DNA of 64,000 nucleotides from a gamma proteobacterium HTCC2207 (lineage in GTDB: Bacteria > Pseudomonadota > Gammaproteobacteria > Pseudomonadales > Porticoccaceae): NCBI GenBank assembly GCA_000153445.1, contig CH672398.1, positions 195,728 to 259,727 on the forward strand, in the 5' to 3' direction. Under the pieces are notes generated by a model that saw only the letters and a program-made list of their open reading frames with translations, made no database searches and was not told the DNA's origin. The position numbers were made by a program, and so were the translations under genes. Below, piece after piece: positions 25,863-36,249 of this stretch (the stretch's first letter is position 1; every line of letters starts with the position of its first letter).

Positions 25863-28685
25863 ATGACTGATTACAAAGCAACACTGAATCTGCCCAAGAC
25901 CGCTTTCCCCATGCGTGCCAATCTGGCCCAGCGCGAGCCGGGAATGTTAAAAGAATGGCAGGACAGCAATCTCTATCAGCAGATTCGCGAGGCCCGCGCC
26001 GGTCGCGAACAGTATATTCTTCACGATGGCCCTCCATACGCCAATGGTGAGATTCACCTGGGTCATGCGGTGAATAAAACCCTTAAAGATATTATTGTTA
26101 AAGCGCGCACCATGAGTGGCTATGATGCGCCCTATATCCCTGGTTGGGATTGTCACGGTCTACCCATTGAGCACAATGTGGAGAAGAAAGTTGGCAAGGC
26201 TGGGGTAAAAGTCGAGTATTCAACTTTCCGCAAAAAATGCCGTGAATACGCTATGAAGCAGGTCGATGGTCAGCGTCAGGGTTTTGTTCGTCTGGGCATC
26301 TTTGGCGACTGGGAACGTCCCTACCTGACAATGAACTATCAGGTGGAAGCCGACACTATTCGTGCACTGGGTAAAATTGCCGCCAACGGCCATTTGGTAA
26401 AAGGTTACAAGCCGGTTTACTGGAGTGTAGTAGGGGGCTCAGCCCTGGCTGAAGCCGAGGTTGAATATCAGGATAAAACGTCTTACACCATAGACGTTGC
26501 CTATGCGGTAACGGACGCTGTGCAGCTAGATAAGGTCTCCGCTGCATTTGGCGGTCTGCCCGGTGAGGGTGAGATCAATATGTTGATCTGGACCACTACT
26601 CCCTGGACTCTTCCCAGCAGCCAAGCAATTTCTGTGGGCGCCGACTTAGACTATGTGTTGGTACAGATTAATGGCGAGAGTGGACCCCAGCGTCTGGTCT
26701 GTTCTGAGCTGTTACTGGAATCAGTGATGCAGCGCCTTGAGATTGACGACTATCAGCAACTGGCCGGCTGTAAGGGTCAGCAGTTGGAAAATATTATTGC
26801 ACGGCACCCATTCTATGAGCGGGATATTCCTGTGCTACTGGGTGAGCATGTCACCACCGACGCCGGTACTGGCTGTGTTCATACTGCCCCAGACCATGGT
26901 ATGGAAGATTTCGTTGTTGCCAAACAATACGGCATCGGCACGATCAATTATATTTTGGATAATGGTCTGTTCGCCCATGATGTGGCGTTATTTGCTGGCC
27001 AGCACGTGTACAAGGTTGATGAGTCAGTTTTGGCGGTTCTGCGAGAGCACAAACGCCTGCTTAGCTGTGGCCAATTTGTTCACAGTTACGCCCATTGCTG
27101 GCGTACCAAAACCCCATTGATTTACCGCGCCACTCCCCAGTGGTTTATCTCCATGGATAAAAATGGCCTGCTTGCCAAAGCCAAGGCCGCGGTTAAAGAT
27201 GTTAGCTGGCACCCGGATTGGGGCCAGGCGCGTATCGAAGGTATGCTCGACAATAGCCCGGACTGGTGTATTTCTCGCCAGCGTACTTGGGGCGTTCCAA
27301 TTGCATTGTTTGTTCACAAGCAGACAGGTGAGTTACATCCCGACACGGCCCAATTAATTGAACAGGTTGCCTCGCGTGTTGAAGAGCAGGGTATCGAAGC
27401 CTGGTTTGAACTGGACGCTGCAGAGCTGATTGGCGAGGATATCGCCGACTATCAAAAAGTCACTGACACATTGGATGTATGGTTTGATTCCGGTGTCACG
27501 CATGAATCTGTGGTCAATGCCCGGCAAGAGCTGCGCTATCCGGCAGATCTCTACCTCGAGGGCTCAGATCAGCACCGCGGTTGGTTTCAGTCTTCACTTA
27601 AGACTGCTATTGCGATTAATGGCACAGCCCCTTACAAGGCGGTTTTGACCCATGGTTTTACCGTTGATGAACATGGTCGCAAGATGTCTAAGTCCATCGG
27701 CAATGTGATTTCCCCACAAAAAGTGATTAATGATATGGGCGCCGACGTTTTGCGCCTGTGGATTGCCTCGGCAGACTTTAGCAGCGAGATGACTGTCTCG
27801 GATGAGATTCTCAGCCGTGCCGGTGACTCCTATCGACGTATTCGCAACACCGCACGCTACTTCCTCTCCAATATTGACGGCTTTGACCCAGCGCAACATG
27901 GGGTTGCTCACGAGGATATGCTGGCTCTGGATCGCTGGGCTGTGGATTGCGCAGCAGGTCTGCAGGAAGAAATTATTACTGCCTACAATGAGTTTCAGTT
28001 TCATCTAATCTACCAAAAGCTGCACAACTTCTGTGTCCGCGATATGGGCGGTTTCTATCTGGATATTATTAAAGACCGGATTTATACCTGCCCGGAAAAT
28101 AGCCTTGCCCGCCGCTCCGCACAGACGGCACTGCATCATATTGCCGAAGCCTTTACCCGCTGGATCGCGCCGATTCTGAGCTTTACCGCCAGTGAGCTCT
28201 GGGGCTTTATGCCCGGTGAGCGCGAGTCTTCGGTCTTTATTGCCGAGTGGTATTCACTGCCGCGCTTAGAGGGCACTGATGTAATCAATCAGGCCGACTG
28301 GGCTGCGATAATGCAGGCCAAAGAAGCGATTAATAAGGTAATTGAAGATCAGCGCAATCAGGGCGTGGTCAAAGGGTCTTTGGGTGCCGATATTCAATTG
28401 TATGCTGAGCCTGAATTGCACCGATCATTGGCTAAGTTGGGCGATGAGCTGCGCTTTGTCACTATCACCTCGAAGGCAACTCTGCTGCCTCTGGAAAAGG
28501 GTGCTGATGCCAATCAGTCTTCGCTAGAAGGTCTAAAGGTCGGCTTGCAGAGATCTAGCGCTGAGAAATGTGTCCGTTGCTGGCACTTTATTGACGATGT
28601 TGGCAGCAATGCAGAGCACCCTGAGATCTGTGGTCGCTGTGTCACTAACCTTTCGGATACCGGCGAGACTCGTCACTATGCCTAA
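25863..28685 (+). CDS. ileS: Isoleucyl-tRNA synthetase
   Basis: This class I synthetase has the HIGH-type motif in [19 protein letters not shown] (about residue 58-68) and KMSKS in [14 protein letters not shown]. The editing domain shows WTTTPWTLP and a threonine-rich loop. The C-terminal zinc module has CVRCW and CGRCV. The length of 940 equals the E. coli enzyme. ATG at 25863 follows AAAGGACCA. Its last bases overlap the lspA start, indicating coupling. Confidence 0.98.
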   Translation: MTDYKATLNLPKTAFPMRANLAQREPGMLKEWQDSNLYQQIREARAGREQYILHDGPPYANGEIHLGHAVNKTLKDIIVKARTMSGYDAPYIPGWDCHGLPIEHNVEKKVGKAGVKVEYSTFRKKCREYAMKQVDGQRQGFVRLGIFGDWERPYLTMNYQVEADTIRALGKIAANGHLVKGYKPVYWSVVGGSALAEAEVEYQDKTSYTIDVAYAVTDAVQLDKVSAAFGGLPGEGEINMLIWTTTPWTLPSSQAISVGADLDYVLVQINGESGPQRLVCSELLLESVMQRLEIDDYQQLAGCKGQQLENIIARHPFYERDIPVLLGEHVTTDAGTGCVHTAPDHGMEDFVVAKQYGIGTINYILDNGLFAHDVALFAGQHVYKVDESVLAVLREHKRLLSCGQFVHSYAHCWRTKTPLIYRATPQWFISMDKNGLLAKAKAAVKDVSWHPDWGQARIEGMLDNSPDWCISRQRTWGVPIALFVHKQTGELHPDTAQLIEQVASRVEEQGIEAWFELDAAELIGEDIADYQKVTDTLDVWFDSGVTHESVVNARQELRYPADLYLEGSDQHRGWFQSSLKTAIAINGTAPYKAVLTHGFTVDEHGRKMSKSIGNVISPQKVINDMGADVLRLWIASADFSSEMTVSDEILSRAGDSYRRIRNTARYFLSNIDGFDPAQHGVAHEDMLALDRWAVDCAAGLQEEIITAYNEFQFHLIYQKLHNFCVRDMGGFYLDIIKDRIYTCPENSLARRSAQTALHHIAEAFTRWIAPILSFTASELWGFMPGERESSVFIAEWYSLPRLEGTDVINQADWAAIMQAKEAINKVIEDQRNQGVVKGSLGADIQLYAEPELHRSLAKLGDELRFVTITSKATLLPLEKGADANQSSLEGLKVGLQRSSAEKCVRCWHFIDDVGSNAEHPEICGRCVTNLSDTGETRHYA

Positions 28686-29235
28686 TCATAGCGCCATGCC
28701 GAATCAAAGCGCCGAGGTTAAAACATTGCCCTGGCTAAAGTGGTTTGCCCTGGCGGCAACCATACTGCTGCTAGATCAGCTTACCAAGCTGTGGATTATG
28801 GCGGAGTTTAGTCTTGGCGAGAGTCGCTATGTGAATGGTATTTTTAATCTGGTGCGGGCTCACAATGAGGGTGCTGCCTTTGGCTTTCTCAGTGATGCCG
28901 GTGGTTGGCAACGATGGTTATTTAGCATTATCTCGATTGTTGTCAGTGTGGTCATTGCCGTTTGGTTGACCCGTTTACCGCGTCAGCGCGTACTTGAAGC
29001 ACTGGGCCTCTCGCTTATTCTTGGTGGCGCACTAGGTAATCTCTACGATCGTTTGATCCTGGGATATGTGGTCGACTTCCTCGACTTTCATTGGGCCGGC
29101 TGGCACTTTGCTGCCTTTAATGTCGCCGATATGGCCATCTCTGTTGGAGCTGTGTTGATAATTATTGATGGGCTGTTTTTTCAGCAAGCAGAGGACGCTG
29201 ATGCCGCCTCTGGAGCCAAGCCGGAAAAAAAGTAG
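28678..29235 (+). CDS. lspA: Lipoprotein signal peptidase (signal peptidase II)
   Basis: LspA cleaves the signal peptides of diacylglyceryl-modified prolipoproteins at the inner membrane. From the ATG at 28678 it has 185 residues and four membrane helices. The catalytic aspartates are in GYVVDFLDF and [10 protein letters not shown], and LDQLTKLWI and [11 protein letters not shown] are conserved. The ATG overlaps the ileS stop; the longer reading upstream is inside ileS. One likely client, the glycine-zipper lipoprotein at 4892, is in the same window. A charged tail ends the protein. Confidence 0.96.
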   Translation: MPNHSAMPNQSAEVKTLPWLKWFALAATILLLDQLTKLWIMAEFSLGESRYVNGIFNLVRAHNEGAAFGFLSDAGGWQRWLFSIISIVVSVVIAVWLTRLPRQRVLEALGLSLILGGALGNLYDRLILGYVVDFLDFHWAGWHFAAFNVADMAISVGAVLIIIDGLFFQQAEDADAASGAKPEKK

Positions 29236-29296
29236 CTGGATGAAATAATCGGTTAAACACGTTTTAAATACCTAAAACACCTTAAGAGCTTTAGAA

Positions 29297-29737
29297 ATGA
29301 GTATACCCATAGATACAGGCACTACAGTTACGCTGCATTTTTCCCTAGCGCTAGAAGACGGCGCGGTAGTGGATTCCAATTTTGAAGGCAAGCCGGCGAC
29401 ATTTTCAATTGGCGATGGCAATCTTTTGCCCGGTTTTGAAGAGACATTGCTGGGTTTGAGAGCGACTGACGAGGGTGAATTTTTGGTGCCGCCGGAAAAA
29501 GCCTTTGGTCAGCACAACGAACAAAATGTTCAGGCTGTGGCCATGGATAATTTTGATGAGCTGGAGATTGAGATCGGTGCCATGTTCTCGTTTCAGAACG
29601 GCGACGGTGAACTGCCCGGTGTGATTGCCGATATAGTCGACGGCGAAGTGATGGTGGACTTTAATCATCCACTGGCAGGTAAAAACATTGTCTTTAAAGT
29701 AAACATTATCGGTGTTGTTCCGGAGAACCTGCACTGA
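29297..29737 (+). CDS. fkpB: FKBP-type peptidyl-prolyl cis-trans isomerase, SlpA type
   Basis: The 146 residues match SlpA/FkpB: an FKBP half ([34 protein letters not shown]), the inserted IF chaperone domain in the middle, and the closing strand [14 protein letters not shown]. It assists protein folding in the cytosol. The stop overlaps the ispH start (TGATGG), so the two are coupled, as is usual for this block. Confidence 0.94.
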   Translation: MSIPIDTGTTVTLHFSLALEDGAVVDSNFEGKPATFSIGDGNLLPGFEETLLGLRATDEGEFLVPPEKAFGQHNEQNVQAVAMDNFDELEIEIGAMFSFQNGDGELPGVIADIVDGEVMVDFNHPLAGKNIVFKVNIIGVVPENLH

Positions 29738-30672
29738 TGGATATCAAACTGGCCAACCCGCGGGGCTTTTGTGCCGGCGTTGATCGCGCTATTGATATTG
29801 TTAACCGTGCTCTGGAAATCTTCGGTGCGCCGATCTATGTGCGCCATGAAGTGGTACACAACAAATTCGTTGTCGATGATCTGCGTAGTCGCGGTGCTGT
29901 GTTTGTCGATGAGCTGGATGAAATTCCCGATGATGTGATCGTTATTTTTAGTGCTCACGGTGTTTCATTGGCCGTGCAAGAGGAAGCCCGCCGCCGCAGC
30001 CTTAAAGTCTTTGATGCCACCTGTCCTCTAGTGACTAAGGTGCATATGGAAGTAGCCAAGTTCAGCCTCGATGGCATGGAGTCGGTGTTGATTGGTCACG
30101 CCGGTCATCCAGAAGTCGAAGGCACCATGGGTCAGTATGATTACTCCCAGGGTGGCAATATGTATCTGGTGGAAGATGAGAGCGATGTGGCTAAGCTTGA
30201 GGTGAAAGATCCCTCAAGGCTGGCTTTTGTCACTCAGACCACTTTATCTATGGATGACACGGCGCGAGTTATCGACGCACTGCGGGAAAAATTCCCAGCG
30301 ATTGAGGGGCCGCGAAAAGACGATATCTGCTATGCCACGCAAAATCGGCAGGATGCGGTTAAGCAGTTAGCCATAGAGTCGGATTTAATTCTGGTAGTGG
30401 GCTCGGTTGCCAGCTCTAATTCTAATCGTCTCCGAGAGTTGGCTGAGCGCTGTGGATGCACGGCTTATTTGATTGATGGTCCTGAAGACATAGATGCTCA
30501 GTGGCTAAAGCAGACCAAGGCTATTGGCATTACCGCCGGGGCATCTGCTCCTGACGTGCTGGTCCGCGATGTGATTTCACGTTTGGTAGAACTGGGTGCT
30601 AACGCCCCTCAAGAACTGAGCGGCGTAATCGAAAATGTCACCTTCTCTCTGCCAAAAGAGCTGCGCGTCTAG
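29737..30672 (+). CDS. ispH: 4-hydroxy-3-methylbut-2-enyl diphosphate reductase
   Basis: IspH is the last step of the MEP isoprenoid pathway and makes IPP and DMAPP with a 4Fe-4S cluster. The cluster cysteines are Cys12 ([10 protein letters not shown]), the one in [10 protein letters not shown] (about 96) and the one in [11 protein letters not shown] (about 198). The acid-base glutamate is in [10 protein letters not shown]. The length of 311 is standard. The product feeds ispB, also in this window. No terminator is obvious before the convergent pgi. Confidence 0.97.
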   Translation: MDIKLANPRGFCAGVDRAIDIVNRALEIFGAPIYVRHEVVHNKFVVDDLRSRGAVFVDELDEIPDDVIVIFSAHGVSLAVQEEARRRSLKVFDATCPLVTKVHMEVAKFSLDGMESVLIGHAGHPEVEGTMGQYDYSQGGNMYLVEDESDVAKLEVKDPSRLAFVTQTTLSMDDTARVIDALREKFPAIEGPRKDDICYATQNRQDAVKQLAIESDLILVVGSVASSNSNRLRELAERCGCTAYLIDGPEDIDAQWLKQTKAIGITAGASAPDVLVRDVISRLVELGANAPQELSGVIENVTFSLPKELRV

Positions 30673-30699
30673 TCGACAGCGCAGCTTAATCTTTAGCCG

Positions 30700-32328
30700 T
30701 TACTCTTGGCACTTCTTAATGTGGGCAAATAGCGCTGTGGTGGAGGGATCTAACTCCGCCTGGCCACTATTATCTGAGGCCAGTAGCTGATTTGCCATCT
30801 TCTTGCCCAGCTCAACGCCCCATTGATCGAACGAATTAATATTCCAAATACTGCCCTGAACAAATACCTTGTGTTCATAGAGTGCGATCAGTGCACCAAA
30901 ATTCTTTGGTGATAGCGTATCTAGTAACAGCGTATTAGAGGGCTTATTGCCTGGGTAGTAGCGGTAGGGCTCGCCGTCGGGCGCGTCTTGACCACACATC
31001 AATGCCGATGCCTGGGCCAACATATTGCCCAGCAGGACTCGGTGATGCTCTTCATTGCTGAGGTTATCCACGGCGGCGGCAATAAAATCGACGGGAACCA
31101 TTCGAGTTCCCTGATGCAGTAACTGAAAGAATGCGTGCTGACCATTGGTGCCAGTCTGTCCCCAGAGAATCGCGCCAGTCTGATAATCAATTGAGTCGCC
31201 ATTCAGCGTCGTGGACTTACCATTGCTCTCCATATCCAACTGCTGAAGATAAGAGGGGAGTAATAGCAAGCGTTCGCAGTAGGGGATCACTGCAGTAGAC
31301 TGTGCGTCGAGAAAGTTGCTGTACCAAATGCCCAGCAGGGCCATGATAACCGGCATATTTTCAGCCAGTGGAGCCTGCTGAAAATGCAGGTCCATCTCCC
31401 GGGCGCCGGCGAGCATCTCAACAAATTTTTCAAAGCCAATGGAGATGGCAATAGAAAGGCCAATACTTGACCAGAGCGAGTAGCGGCCGCCAACCCATTC
31501 AGCAAACTCCAGAATCTGATCTGCAGGTATGCCGTAGGCCAGTGCATTGGCACGATTGGCAGTCAGGCCGACAAAGTGACGGGTTGATTGTGCATTCTCC
31601 AGTCCCAGTGTCTCGGCAAACCAGTTGCGCGCGGTCTTGGCATTTAGCAGCGTCTCGTGGGTGGTAAAGGTTTTACTGGCGAGGGCCACCAGAGTGGTCT
31701 CTGGATTGAGCTTTTTTAAAGTAGTAAGAATCTCTGCGCCGTCGACATTGGAAATAAAGTGTAGCTTGATATCCGGGTGAGCAAATTCTTGCAGTGCGCT
31801 GCAGGCTAATTTGGGGCCCAGGTCAGAGCCGCCAATACCAATATTGACCACATCGGTAATCGCTTTACCGGTGCTGCCCAGCCACTGACCACTGCGGATT
31901 TGTTCACTGACTAGCTCGACGTCCACCAACTGCTGCTTGACTAGAGTCACGCGTTGATCTGACTCAACTGCGGCCGAGGCAACGCGCTGGTCACCGATCT
32001 CAGCTCTTAGGGCACCATGAAGTACTGCGCGGCCCTCTGTGGTGTTGACCTTTTCGCCAGAGAACATTGCTGCACGATGCTGTTCCAGAGGTGACTGGTT
32101 AGCCAACTCCAACAGCGCTTGCCAGGATTCATCACTGACTAGGTTCTTTGAATAGTCGAGAAAAATCTCGCCACACTGCACTGACATCTGGCTGCTGCGA
32201 GAAGGATTTTGGTCAAAAAACCCGCTGATGTTTTGGTGCTGGGCTTTTTCTGCCTGCTGCTCAAGTGATTTCCACGCTGAAGTGGTGGTGGGCGTGTAAT
32301 CTGCTGCTTGATTGGTGCTGGAGGTCAT
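30700..32328 (-). CDS. pgi: Glucose-6-phosphate isomerase
   Basis: Pgi interconverts glucose-6-phosphate and fructose-6-phosphate. Seen are VNIGIGGSDLGPKLACSAL, the SKTFTTHETLLNA block, GGRYSLWSSIGL and the C-terminal SIWNINSFDQWGVELGK signature. The length of 542 is normal. It lies divergent from edd, and the two HexR-type operators between them could control both. With edd, eda and zwf it would let triose or fructose-6-phosphate be cycled back into the Entner-Doudoroff pathway. Confidence 0.97.
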   Translation of the reverse strand: MTSSTNQAADYTPTTTSAWKSLEQQAEKAQHQNISGFFDQNPSRSSQMSVQCGEIFLDYSKNLVSDESWQALLELANQSPLEQHRAAMFSGEKVNTTEGRAVLHGALRAEIGDQRVASAAVESDQRVTLVKQQLVDVELVSEQIRSGQWLGSTGKAITDVVNIGIGGSDLGPKLACSALQEFAHPDIKLHFISNVDGAEILTTLKKLNPETTLVALASKTFTTHETLLNAKTARNWFAETLGLENAQSTRHFVGLTANRANALAYGIPADQILEFAEWVGGRYSLWSSIGLSIAISIGFEKFVEMLAGAREMDLHFQQAPLAENMPVIMALLGIWYSNFLDAQSTAVIPYCERLLLLPSYLQQLDMESNGKSTTLNGDSIDYQTGAILWGQTGTNGQHAFFQLLHQGTRMVPVDFIAAAVDNLSNEEHHRVLLGNMLAQASALMCGQDAPDGEPYRYYPGNKPSNTLLLDTLSPKNFGALIALYEHKVFVQGSIWNINSFDQWGVELGKKMANQLLASDNSGQAELDPSTTALFAHIKKCQE

Positions 32329-32477
32329 TTATCCAAATTCCTGTGATTAATTAGTCTGTCTAGGCCGTTTAATTGGCGTCCGCTAAGGCGTAAAATGGCG
32401 GCCGCTAATAACGCCTAACAATAAGAACGGCGTCACAATAGCCTATTTAAAACGGCGTTGCCGCAACAAATTACCAA

Positions 32478-32492
32478 TGTAATAAAATTACG
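32478..32492. promoter_or_regulatory. HexR operator 1 (pgi-edd intergenic)
   Basis: TGTAATAAAATTACG differs at very few positions from the palindromic HexR consensus of Gammaproteobacteria (TGTAATTAAATTACA). It lies 98 bases before the edd start. hexR itself is encoded 10 kb away. Confidence 0.65.
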
Positions 32493-32530
32493 ATATTTAG
32501 CGGAATTATACATTGAGTCTGGTTAAATTC

Positions 32531-32545
32531 CGTAATTTTGTTACA
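32531..32545. promoter_or_regulatory. HexR operator 2 (pgi-edd intergenic)
   Basis: CGTAATTTTGTTACA reads TGTAACAAAATTACG on the other strand, again close to the HexR consensus and nearly identical to operator 1. The centres are 53 bases apart, about five helical turns, so cooperative binding is possible. Confidence 0.65.
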
Positions 32546-32589
32546 ATTCGCAGCTAATCTACATGGAGCCGCTATTGAGCGGAGTCGCT

Positions 32590-34413
32590 ATGGTCCAGTT
32601 GAATAACACAGTTGCTGAAGTCACTCAGCGTATCATCGAACGCAGCAGTAGCTTGAGAGCTGATTATCTGCGTCAAGTTGCAGAAGATCACAGTAATCGT
32701 CCCGAGCGCGGCAAGTTAAGTTGCGGCAATTTGGCACATGGCTTTGCTGCCTGTGGCGAAGAGGATAAGAACAGCCTGCGACTGATGGAAGCCAGTAATA
32801 TCGCGATAGTCACCTCCTACAATGACATGCTATCGGCGCACCAGCCCTACGCGGAATATCCGGATATGATCAAGCAGGCCATGCGTGAGATTGGCTGCAC
32901 GGCACAGGTTGCCGGTGGTGTTCCGGCTATGTGTGACGGTGTCACTCAGGGTCAAGACGGAATGGAGCTGAGTTTGTTGAGCCGTGATTTGATCGCTCAG
33001 TGTACGGCCATGTCCCTGTCTCACCAGATGTTTGATGGTGTCCTCGCCTTGGGCATCTGCGACAAGATCGTTCCTGGACTGTTGATGGGTGTGCTCAGCT
33101 TTGGTTATTTGCCGGCACTGTTTGTTCCTGCCGGCCCCATGGAGTCAGGTCTACCGAATAAAGAAAAGCAGCGAATTCGTCAGTTATTTGCCGAAGGTAA
33201 AATTGGCCGCGAAGAATTGCTGCAGGCTGAGTCCGACTCTTATCACAGCGCCGGTACCTGTACGTTTTACGGTACGGCAAATAGTAATCAGGTCGTTCTG
33301 GAAGCCATGGGCTTGCAGCTTCCGGGTAGCTCCTTTGTCAATCCGTCTAATCCGCTGCGCGATAAACTCACTGTTGAGACCTGCCACCAAATGGCTCGTA
33401 TTACCGCGCTGGGTAATGACTATCGTCCAGTAGGTGAAATCGTTGACGAACGCACCATGGTCAATGCAACGATTGCATTGCTGGCCTCTGGGGGCTCAAC
33501 CAATCACACCATGCACCTTGTGGCTATAGCCCGAGCTGCAGGCATTATCCTCAACTGGGATGATATCTCTGAGCTTTCAGCGGCTGTGCCACTGTTGGCT
33601 AAGGTCTACCCCAACGGTCATGCAGATGTGAATCATTTCCATGCGGCCGGTGGCACTAGCTGCATGTTCCGTCAGCTGTTGGCTGGTGGCTTTATGCACG
33701 CCGATGCCAAGACCTCATGGGGAACCGACTTTGGTGACTTTACTCAGCAAGCATTTTTGGATAACGACAAAGTGGTTTGGCGCGAATCACCTGAAATACC
33801 TTTGGATCTGGAAGTACTGACCACAGTGGACAACGCGTTTTCCACTGAAGGCGGTCTGCGACTGTTAAAAGGTAACTTGGGTCGCGGAGTGATCAAGGTT
33901 TCTGCGGTTGCCGCAGAGCATCGGATTGTCGAAGCACCGGCTGTAGTGATTGAAGCTCAGGATGATTTAGCGGCTCTGTTTGAGTCTGGCCAGTTAAATC
34001 GCGACTGTGTTGTAGTCGTGCGTTTCCAGGGCCCCAAGGCGCTGGGTATGCCAGAGCTGCACAAGCTAACGCCGATGCTTGGTATTCTGCAAGACAAAGG
34101 CTACAAAGTAGCGCTGGTTACTGATGGCCGTATGTCTGGTGCGTCGGGCAAAGTGCCTGCAGCGATCCATCTGGTTCCTGAAGCGGCCAATGGTGGCCTT
34201 CTCGCTAAGGTGATCGATGGCGATGTAATTCGGGTTAATGCGGTAACCGGTGAATTGCAATTTATCGGTGAGATCAATGAGCTGGAAGCAAGAGCTGCGT
34301 CACCACAGCCAGATGCGGGTCAGCGTGGTTGTGGTCGTGAGTACTTCGCCGTCAATCGCGACAATATCAGTAATGCAGAGCAAGGTGCTTCCTTCTTGTT
34401 TGGAGGCGTTTAA
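32590..34413 (+). CDS. edd: 6-phosphogluconate dehydratase
   Basis: Edd converts 6-phosphogluconate to KDPG, the first specific step of the Entner-Doudoroff pathway. It is an IlvD/Edd-type 4Fe-4S dehydratase, with cluster-region cysteines in [29 protein letters not shown] and [17 protein letters not shown] at 32590 after GGAG gives 607 residues, the normal length; the upstream in-frame ATG at 32563 has no ribosome site. It starts the edd-glk-eda run, with glk following after two bases. Confidence 0.96.
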   Translation: MVQLNNTVAEVTQRIIERSSSLRADYLRQVAEDHSNRPERGKLSCGNLAHGFAACGEEDKNSLRLMEASNIAIVTSYNDMLSAHQPYAEYPDMIKQAMREIGCTAQVAGGVPAMCDGVTQGQDGMELSLLSRDLIAQCTAMSLSHQMFDGVLALGICDKIVPGLLMGVLSFGYLPALFVPAGPMESGLPNKEKQRIRQLFAEGKIGREELLQAESDSYHSAGTCTFYGTANSNQVVLEAMGLQLPGSSFVNPSNPLRDKLTVETCHQMARITALGNDYRPVGEIVDERTMVNATIALLASGGSTNHTMHLVAIARAAGIILNWDDISELSAAVPLLAKVYPNGHADVNHFHAAGGTSCMFRQLLAGGFMHADAKTSWGTDFGDFTQQAFLDNDKVVWRESPEIPLDLEVLTTVDNAFSTEGGLRLLKGNLGRGVIKVSAVAAEHRIVEAPAVVIEAQDDLAALFESGQLNRDCVVVVRFQGPKALGMPELHKLTPMLGILQDKGYKVALVTDGRMSGASGKVPAAIHLVPEAANGGLLAKVIDGDVIRVNAVTGELQFIGEINELEARAASPQPDAGQRGCGREYFAVNRDNISNAEQGASFLFGGV

Positions 34414-34415
34414 CC

Positions 34416-35390
34416 GTGACAGAGCAACGTTGGAATTTAGTTGCCGATATAGGTGGCACCAATGCGCGCTTTGCGGCGTTGCATGAGGGCCAACTGGAAA
34501 GCGAATTTGAGTTCTATCACTCGGTGGAAGAGTACCCCCAGTTTAGTGATTTGATCATTAAGCTGAGAGACGAAATTGCTCTGGCAACCGGTTTTGTTGG
34601 CGCGCCACACAGCGTCTGTCTCGCCGTGGCCTGCCCCGCGGATGTAGAGCATGTTTCCTTTACCAATAGCCACTGGGAGTTTACTAAAACTCACTTGTTG
34701 GAATGGTTTGATTGCCAGGAGTTGGTGGTAATCAATGATTTTGAAGCCGTGGCGCACGGTATTACTGAGCTGGGTGCAGATGACTGCATCAAGATCGGTG
34801 GCGGTGAACCCCAGGCCCACAAACCCATAGGTATTTTGGGTGCGGGTACTGGTCTAGGTATGGCGGCACTGATTTCGCACAGCGATGGCTACCATGTATT
34901 GGATACTGAGGGCGGTCATGCTGATTTTGCCCCTGTAGGCCAGCGTCAGATGGATGTATTGACCTGCCTGCGTCAGAATTTTAAGCGAGTATCTCTAGAG
35001 CGCGTGCTGTCCGGCAAAGGCATAGTCAATATTTACAACGCCATCTGCCAGATGGAAGGGACTGATCCGACATTAACGACACCTCCGGATGTAGTAACGG
35101 CGGCACTGGCTAATAGCAACCCCCAAGCGCTGACGGCACTGGATACTTTCTGTGAGTCCATGGGTGCCGCGGCAGGCAATTTGGCCCTGACCCTAGGTGC
35201 CAGAGGGGGTATTTATATTGCTGGTGGTGTGGTGCCGAGATTCAGTGAGTTCTTTGTCAATAGTGGATTCCGCGAAAAGTTTGAAGATAAGGGCCGCTTT
35301 GCCTCTTATCTACAGCCCATACCGGTCTATTTGGTGACGCGCAATAATCTTGGTTTGTTGGGTGCGGCGAAAAAATTACAGAACACTTAG
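34416..35390 (+). CDS. glk: Glucokinase
   Basis: Glk phosphorylates glucose with ATP. The phosphate loop is DIGGTNARFAAL at residues 11-22, VINDFEAVAHGI is the sugar-binding region, and GAGTGLGMA and EGGHADFAP are further markers of the E. coli-type proteobacterial glucokinase. The length of 324 is normal. The GTG at 34416 begins two bases after the edd stop, so it is coupled to edd. Cytosolic glucose phosphorylation implies import of free glucose rather than a PTS. Confidence 0.95.
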   Translation: MTEQRWNLVADIGGTNARFAALHEGQLESEFEFYHSVEEYPQFSDLIIKLRDEIALATGFVGAPHSVCLAVACPADVEHVSFTNSHWEFTKTHLLEWFDCQELVVINDFEAVAHGITELGADDCIKIGGGEPQAHKPIGILGAGTGLGMAALISHSDGYHVLDTEGGHADFAPVGQRQMDVLTCLRQNFKRVSLERVLSGKGIVNIYNAICQMEGTDPTLTTPPDVVTAALANSNPQALTALDTFCESMGAAAGNLALTLGARGGIYIAGGVVPRFSEFFVNSGFREKFEDKGRFASYLQPIPVYLVTRNNLGLLGAAKKLQNT

Positions 35391-35393
35391 ATT

Positions 35394-35449
35394 GTAATAA
35401 GTAGTTCGTAAAAGTTAGCTTGTAAAAAGTAGTGCGTAAAAATTAGCTA
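35394..35449 (+). repeat. Four 14-base tandem repeats upstream of eda
   Basis: Four degenerate copies in register begin GTAATAAGTAGTTC, GTAAAAGTTAGCTT, GTAAAAAGTAGTGC and GTAAAAATTAGCTA. They start just after the glk stop. The function is unknown. Confidence 0.7.
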
Positions 35450-35493
35450 TTAACATTTTATCAAAAGCAGTTAATGACAGTACATCTATTGAA

Positions 35494-35518
35494 AAACGTC
35501 TTTGATAAAAAGACGTTT
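35494..35518. promoter_or_regulatory. Perfect 10-bp inverted repeat upstream of eda
   Basis: AAACGTCTTT at 35494-35503 is exactly complementary to AAAGACGTTT at 35509-35518, with a 5-base loop. It ends 14 bases before the AAGGAG of eda. No T run follows, so it may be an operator or an mRNA stem rather than a terminator. Confidence 0.5.
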
Positions 35519-35542
35519 AATTAAAAACTTAAGGAGTGATCA

Positions 35543-36160
35543 GTGCGAGATCTTTTGGCCGGTAATACGGTAATCCCAGTAATTGTTATCGATCGTGTAG
35601 AAGATGCTGTGCCGCTGGCAAAGGCGCTTATTGCAGGTGGTTTAAACGTGCTTGAAGTGACTCTGAGAACAGAGGCCGCTGTAGAGGGCATCCGCCAAAT
35701 TGTGCAGCATGTTCCCGGCGCTATAGTGGGTACTGGAACCGTTTGTACCGCGGATCAGGTAAAGCTCTCTGAAGATTTGGGTTGTCAATTTATGGTCTCT
35801 CCAGGAAGCACTGACAAGCTATTAGCCGCTGCCGCCGATTCGTCTATTGGCCTGTTGCCTGGTATCTCTTCTGCAACTGAAATGATGCGTTGCATGGAGC
35901 AGGGCTATCAGGACTTTAAGTTTTTCCCTGCTGAAGCTGCAGGTGGCGCCGCTATGATCAAATCCTTGTATGGCCCCTTTAGCGAGGCAAGAATTTGCCC
36001 CACTGGTGGCATTGGTTTGCACAATGTAATGGAATATCTGTCACTACCAAATGTAATATGTGTTGGCGGCTCTTGGATCTGTCCTGCGCAATTGGTCCGC
36101 GAACAGCGCTGGGATGAAATTGAGCAGCTGGCTCGCGATGCCAGCCTGTTGGGTCAGTAA
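35543..36160 (+). CDS. eda: KDPG/KHG aldolase
   Basis: Eda cleaves 2-keto-3-deoxy-6-phosphogluconate to pyruvate and glyceraldehyde-3-phosphate. The class I aldolase features are the catalytic Glu in VLEVTLRTEAAVEGI and the Schiff-base Lys in DFKFFPAEAAGG. TGGI near the C-terminus binds phosphate. The length of 205 matches the family. GTG at 35543 follows AAGGAG. It is separated from glk by 152 bases with tandem repeats and a hairpin, so it may have its own promoter. Confidence 0.96.
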   Translation: MRDLLAGNTVIPVIVIDRVEDAVPLAKALIAGGLNVLEVTLRTEAAVEGIRQIVQHVPGAIVGTGTVCTADQVKLSEDLGCQFMVSPGSTDKLLAAAADSSIGLLPGISSATEMMRCMEQGYQDFKFFPAEAAGGAAMIKSLYGPFSEARICPTGGIGLHNVMEYLSLPNVICVGGSWICPAQLVREQRWDEIEQLARDASLLGQ

Positions 36161-36249
36161 TTTTAAAAAAATAATAATTCACAGCGTTGTGTTTTAAATT
36201 TTGCACAAACTCGACGCTGTATCTCACTGTTGTAAATGGGAGCTTGATA

